DNA of 64,000 nt from Talinum fruticosum (taxonomy: Eukaryota; Streptophyta; Magnoliopsida; Caryophyllales; Talinaceae): contig JAITYX010000078.1 in assembly GCA_021018815.1 (NCBI GenBank), positions 434,001 through 498,000 of the forward strand, given 5' to 3'. Below are positions 59,850-64,000 of the stretch, piece by piece. How positions within the stretch are numbered: the first letter of the stretch is position 1; every line of letters begins with the position of its first letter. Both the position numbers and the translations under genes were made by a program. Under the pieces are notes generated by a model, which was not told the DNA's origin, did no database searches, and saw only the letters and a program-made list of their open reading frames with translations.

Positions 59850-60580
59850 TATCTGTACCAAAACCCTCGGCCAACACCGAGTCTCTCACGAGTCTTTCAT
59901 TTTTTCGGTTCCACACTCTCTCGCTTCGGTTCCCTTCTCTCCGTGGTTCCTGGTGGTTTTCGGTGCTACTCTACGGTTTCAGGTCATGGTTGCACTCCCC
60001 TACCTCCCCACTTACTCTCTCTGCATTTTCGGTTGTCGTTGCACTACTCTCTCGCCGAACTTACTCTCTCTGCGTGGCTGCACCTTTCTCCCGACTCCTC
60101 ATTCCGAGCACCACCAAGTTTGTCCCTTTCTCTTAATCTTTAGCATTTTGCCCTAAATTCCTTTGCGGGTTTTTAATTCTGTTATTATTTGCCTTGTAAT
60201 TTTTGGCATTTTCATGAAAGTCGAAAGTGTAGATAGTGCTTTGCAATTTCGGATATAAAGCTGGAAAGTGTATTTTAAGAGTCTTATTTTTGCGGTGTTT
60301 TAGAGAAAACTTGTAGATTAATCTTACATTTGAGGAATGTGAATAAATAGAATATGAAACTAAGAAAAGAGACAAAAAATGGCCAAAATTAAGGAACCGG
60401 GGTTCTAGGCAACCAGCATGGGCCATGCCGGACTACACGGTCGGCCCGTGTTGGCTACTTGCCCGACCCAACTTATGTGTTTCCGTCCGAAAATTGTTGT
60501 ACATGTTTGTTTATCAAGAGTTGTATAACTGCTTGTAGTATAAAATGGATTCTTCTAAAACTATAAAAAAATCAAGGGGT
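59850..60580 (+). other. CACTA-3 leader and intron-like DNA
   Basis: 59850-60140 is pyrimidine-rich (TCTCTC-rich, GC higher than its surroundings), like the leaders of CACTA-1 and -2. Open frames here overlap in three phases and have no motif. 60140-60580 is AT-rich with no gene and is probably an intron. Confidence 0.5.
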
Positions 60581-60589
60581 GAACTATGA

Positions 60590-63500
60590 TGAACAAGGAG
60601 AAGTTAGTCCGAGTAGAGACGATCGAACTCCCTTACAAGGGTCGATTTTGATAGCCACGGAAATGCTTGTAGGTGAGAATAAAGCTACCTTTACCTTTAT
60701 GAGCTACCTAGGTGCGGCAACCCGCTCCACATGAACATCAACTTCGAGAAAATGGGCTGACGTCCCCGATTCCATTCAGGACAACTAATGGAACGATATT
60801 CAACTAAGTGAATACATCTCAACTTAGTATTGCAACTTATATTGTAAATGGTTAATATATATGTACTAATGCATATCGTTCTTGTGTTTCGAGAGAACAT
60901 TCAACTTGAACGTCAATGAATCTTAGATCCCTTTCGTGAAACACAAGAGCCTCATGTCGGCGCGAGAAAAGTTTAAAGACTTTAAATATTGCAATGTCGT
61001 TACATAGGTCTATAAAACAAGGTAGATAAAACAAGAAGGTAGACCCCGCGAGGTCTACAATTGTATCACCGAGGAGGACTAGAGATTGTTTGAGTCACAT
61101 GTCACCTCTCCGGAATACATGGTAATTTCATTCAATATTTAATCCCGTATACAAATAGTGTGATATTGGTTCTCTATAAATGTAAGTGGTGACATATACT
61201 TGAGAAGATTAGATGTAGAAGACAATGAGAGGGGAGTTTTCTTATTCATTAATATTTTTGTTGTGAATTGATATAAAAAGAAAGAAATGTAAGTGTTATG
61301 CACTAATATTTTTGTTGTCTTAATTACTTGTGCAGGCGATAGGTGAAGCCAACCGAAGAGGATTAAGACTAATCCACACTCTCATGTGGTCCCGTGGCGG
61401 ATACGCGAAGTTGAAGGCGAGGTTGTACAAGCAAACACTTGAATAACTTTAAACCACATCCAGTGAATGGTCCTCCATAGATACTTTGCAGCTCGTTGTC
61501 GATAGGGAGGAGCTGTGGGTCGAAGGAAGAAAGAAGAAAGATGGAACCTTCACTACAACCAATGTAGAAGCTATTTCTCACCGAGTTGTGAGTTTTTTTT
61601 TTACTATTTTTTTATTTATTTTGAGAACTTATCGGTTTATTTTATGAATTTGTCAAATGATAATAATTTTATCTTCTTACAGGAGTCTTTGTCACGGACA
61701 TCGACTTCAAAAGTCGCTAACACCATCGGGAAGAGGGACAAGCTAGGCTTGGCCCTACGAAGAGATGAACATCCAAGTCGTGTTCGAGCCGTCGTTGGGC
61801 GGGTGGGGATAGTTGAGCACTTTGTGACTAGGAAAGAGCGCCTCGTCTCTTCCATCCAAGCACATATGGAGCCCAAATGGCCCAAATACAGTCCTAAATG
61901 CAGTCCCAAATATCCCAAATGGTTAGACAAATGATTGCACATATGGAGGAGATAAGGGTGCAGATATGGGCAGAGATGCAGTCCCAAATGAGGTCGTACT
62001 TCACCAACATGAGTATGTTGTTACCTAGCAACTTTGATGATGTACGTCCTTTCTCACCCCACACATCGGCCGGCGTGAACGCGAGCTCACCCATCGACCA
62101 ATTTGAAGTTCCGGTGGAGGTAATTCAGATTTTGCAACCTAATTATATTTACATGCATGTTTATATTTTGACTAATTAATGTATAATCATGTTGAATAAT
62201 TACTTATAGTATGTTTTTGTTGTTACGTAACTCCGACGTGTGGTTGTTGAGTAATTACTTATTTAGTATTTTTGTTGTTTCGGATGAGAGCCATTATCCC
62301 GAGAAAATGTTTACTTTTACGGGAAACTCTATCTGTTTATTTTCAAGGTTTTTAGGTTATTTGACTTCTATGTCAAATGTTTACTTATGCTTATGCAGCG
62401 GGCGAATTGCAAGCTAGCTTCTCATCACCCTCCCTTAGAGCATGTTGTGGCGTTAAGTGTTGTTTTCCTGTGGAGGGCATATATTATGGTTCACAAGACA
62501 CCCCTTGCAGTTGATGAGGTAAGGGTGAGTGTGAAAGAGGTGATGCATGGCAAAGGCGAGTGTGATTTGTCGATACGAGGACTGGACCTCCACACTATTG
62601 ACGATGCAGATCAACACTTTTCTTCGTTGGCCCAAGATCTTGATCATCCTCACTACGGTAATTCATATTTATTGAAAATATTATATTTAGTTGTTGTTCA
62701 TATCACGTATATATATTTTATTAATCGGGATATCGGGGACAGATCCGAGAGTGGGATGAAGGGCACCGAGTGACACAAGCAAACGTTCGGTGGTGCCCAT
62801 TCGTTGTACGAAGAAGTTTCCTCTCAAATCCATTGAGGAGTCCCACACGGATTGGTGTGCTACTTTGGAAAGTTATGTGCGGACTCGTCAACGGAGGAAC
62901 AGATCATGTGTAGCGCGCCGGATCACGTGTTTGGGCATCGTGAATGAGATATGTCGGTTTATGTCTTCCCGGATGACATACCGTAATTTTTACACATGAA
63001 GGATATCGGCGTACCCGCTATTACGCTAGGCATGATGTGAGTTAATTAATATATTCATAATCGGTTCTTTTTACTATTAATTTTAATTTCTAAGTACATA
63101 CAATTAATATATAAGGTGGTTGCACGAGATTGGGAAGGACTTCGTTCGGTTTCGAACCCTACTTCCATTATTCAAGGAGTTGGGCTGAATTGTGACAAAC
63201 GAGTCACCTATATCTTCGACTTCATGAAACATACTGCGGATGATAAAACATTGTACTTGGCGGCGTTCAATGAGAGGTAAATGGACAAATAATGAACTAA
63301 TTAACTAATGAAGTTTTTATATGGTGTTATACATATATAAAAATGTGTTATTTGTGGTTATGTAACCACCAATTGGATGTTTGTTGCCCTATATCTAAGG
63401 GCTAATATGGCCTACTAGCTTGATCCTCCGGGTCTTGACGTGAAGGAAGATATCAAGGATGTCGTCGAGGTGTGAGTTCATACTTTTAATCATTTTATGC

Positions 63501-63870
63501 TGTTTTGTTAAGTAAATGGTATGTCTAACTTGAATTTTATTTTTCCGATTGAAAAATAGTGCTCTAGTCTATTATTATTATGGCAGAGGCATCAAAGACA
63601 AACGAGTGAAAAAACACAACGACTAATTATCCTCGTCAAGGTGAGGTTCTCTTGGTTATTAGAGTCTACTTTAGATGTTTTTCATTTCATATTACTTGCT
63701 AGATACATAAAGTACTAATTAATTCTCTATGTGTTGGGAATCTATTTTATTATTTTAGTGTCATAAATAACGGGGAACGTGGAGTGCGACTTCTACATTC
63801 TTCATTGCATGAAAGAGATTGTGATCGAACTCGATTTAAATGCTAGTCCCAAAGAGGTATAGTTACACTT
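60590..63870 (+). pseudogene. TNP1-like CACTA protein with Ulp1-type protease domain
   Basis: Exon-like blocks split by AT-rich introns. First, GENKATFTFMSYLGA (about 60675) and WADVPDSIQDN (about 60745), then FERTFNLNVNES (about 60890) and SRGGYAKLKARLYKQ (about 61390-61435), following the Ptta/En/Spm transposase_24 pattern. A helical segment follows at 61680-61930. Next is an open exon at 62397-62660 (ALSVVFLWRAYIMVHKTPLA, KGECDLSIRGLDLHTIDDAD), then FLHMKDIGVPAITLGM (about 62985), WEGLRSVSNPTS (about 63132), NWMFVALYLRANMAY (63371-63415) with LDPPGLDV, and ECDFYILHCMKEI (63782-63820). The last three look like a C48 (Ulp1) cysteine-protease fold. The Cys is kept, but the expected HW reads NW. 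Stops at 61444, 61450 and 63416 indicate a pseudogene. Confidence 0.75.
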
Positions 63871-64000
63871 TTAATTGATTATATTCTTTTTTCATCTTGA
63901 TTAACACTTGCATTGACCTAGTTAATATGTCTTTTACAGCATTGGTTATAATATTTTCCGGGAAAGAAGCCACCCACTCCCTATACGAGATGAAGTGTTC

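Larger units (their letters stand above)
59595..64000 (+). mobile_element. CACTA-3, 5' part, continues beyond window
   Basis: Starts CACTACTACGAAACCACTTT, identical at the terminus to CACTA-2, with the same sequence GACAAACCGTCATGAAAA within the first 80 bp. Subterminal stem-loops of the same GACGACGGTT type are at 59714-59845. A leader (59850-60140) follows, then a multi-exon gene (about 60590-63870+). The 3' end is outside the window, so no target duplication can be checked. It sits at the 5' edge of the LINE. Confidence 0.88.

Noticed and set aside
59816..60156. Three overlapping plus-strand frames of 67-106 codons
   Set aside because: They lie in the pyrimidine-rich CACTA-3 leader, in all three phases at once, rich in Ser/Leu/Pro from TCT/CTC repeats. 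No family motif.

Overview
The window looks like a nuclear repeat-rich (heterochromatic) stretch of a flowering-plant genome, probably a eudicot. The evidence is the plant-specific transposon families (Sirevirus-like Ty1/copia with initiator-Met primer sites, En/Spm CACTA, L1-type LINE), low GC, introns and plant-style TATA boxes. I cannot name the species. Almost all recognisable coding sequence is transposon-derived and broken by stops and frameshifts. I see no tRNA, rRNA, CRISPR array or bacterial-type operon. The only ORF I would call a candidate host gene is a 67-codon single-exon gene at 46432-46635 on the minus strand.

Layout. 1-4140: AT-rich DNA with a hexamer satellite and a minisatellite, then a probable LTR/leader of an unassigned LTR retrotransposon. 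4150-7800: minus-strand remnant of a CACTA element (TNP2 transposase) with a small LINE scrap inside. 8296-43884: two copia copies in head-to-tail tandem sharing a central LTR (internal 1 - LTR - internal 2 - LTR). Later insertions sit inside this array: CACTA-1 (11823-25797, TSD GTC); a solo LTR of a second copia family in the central LTR (27293-28884, TSD ACCCT); and CACTA-2 (33196-40072, TSD AGG, 5' copy now AAG). CACTA-1 itself received an internally deleted copia (13238-18073, TSD CTCAT) and a 2.9 kb probable gypsy-type solo LTR (18153-21087). CACTA-2 holds an inverted solo copia LTR (34314-35869), two long hairpins and a small CACTA of another family (37710-39177). 43885-47660: the least repetitive part, with a TRIM-like mini-retrotransposon and the candidate gene. 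47661-53238: a third copia element, cut off inside reverse transcriptase. 53239-59594: a minus-strand L1 LINE with a 1053 bp MITE inside. 59595-64000: CACTA-3, running off the window, with a multi-exon TNP1-like gene ending in a Ulp1-type protease domain.

How the parts relate. The tandem copia copies act as each other's empty-site controls, so two of the CACTA insertions can be proved from the window alone and the insertions can be put in order. The copia copies carry gag, protease, integrase, RT and RNase H, plus a third ORF downstream of pol. All three copies of that third ORF have a TATA-like box shortly upstream. CACTA-1 carries a decayed TNP2 gene and CACTA-3 a decayed TNP1/Ulp1 gene, while CACTA-2 has neither and looks like a passenger of the same family. 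Internal coordinates of pseudogenes are approximate because they contain frameshifts.
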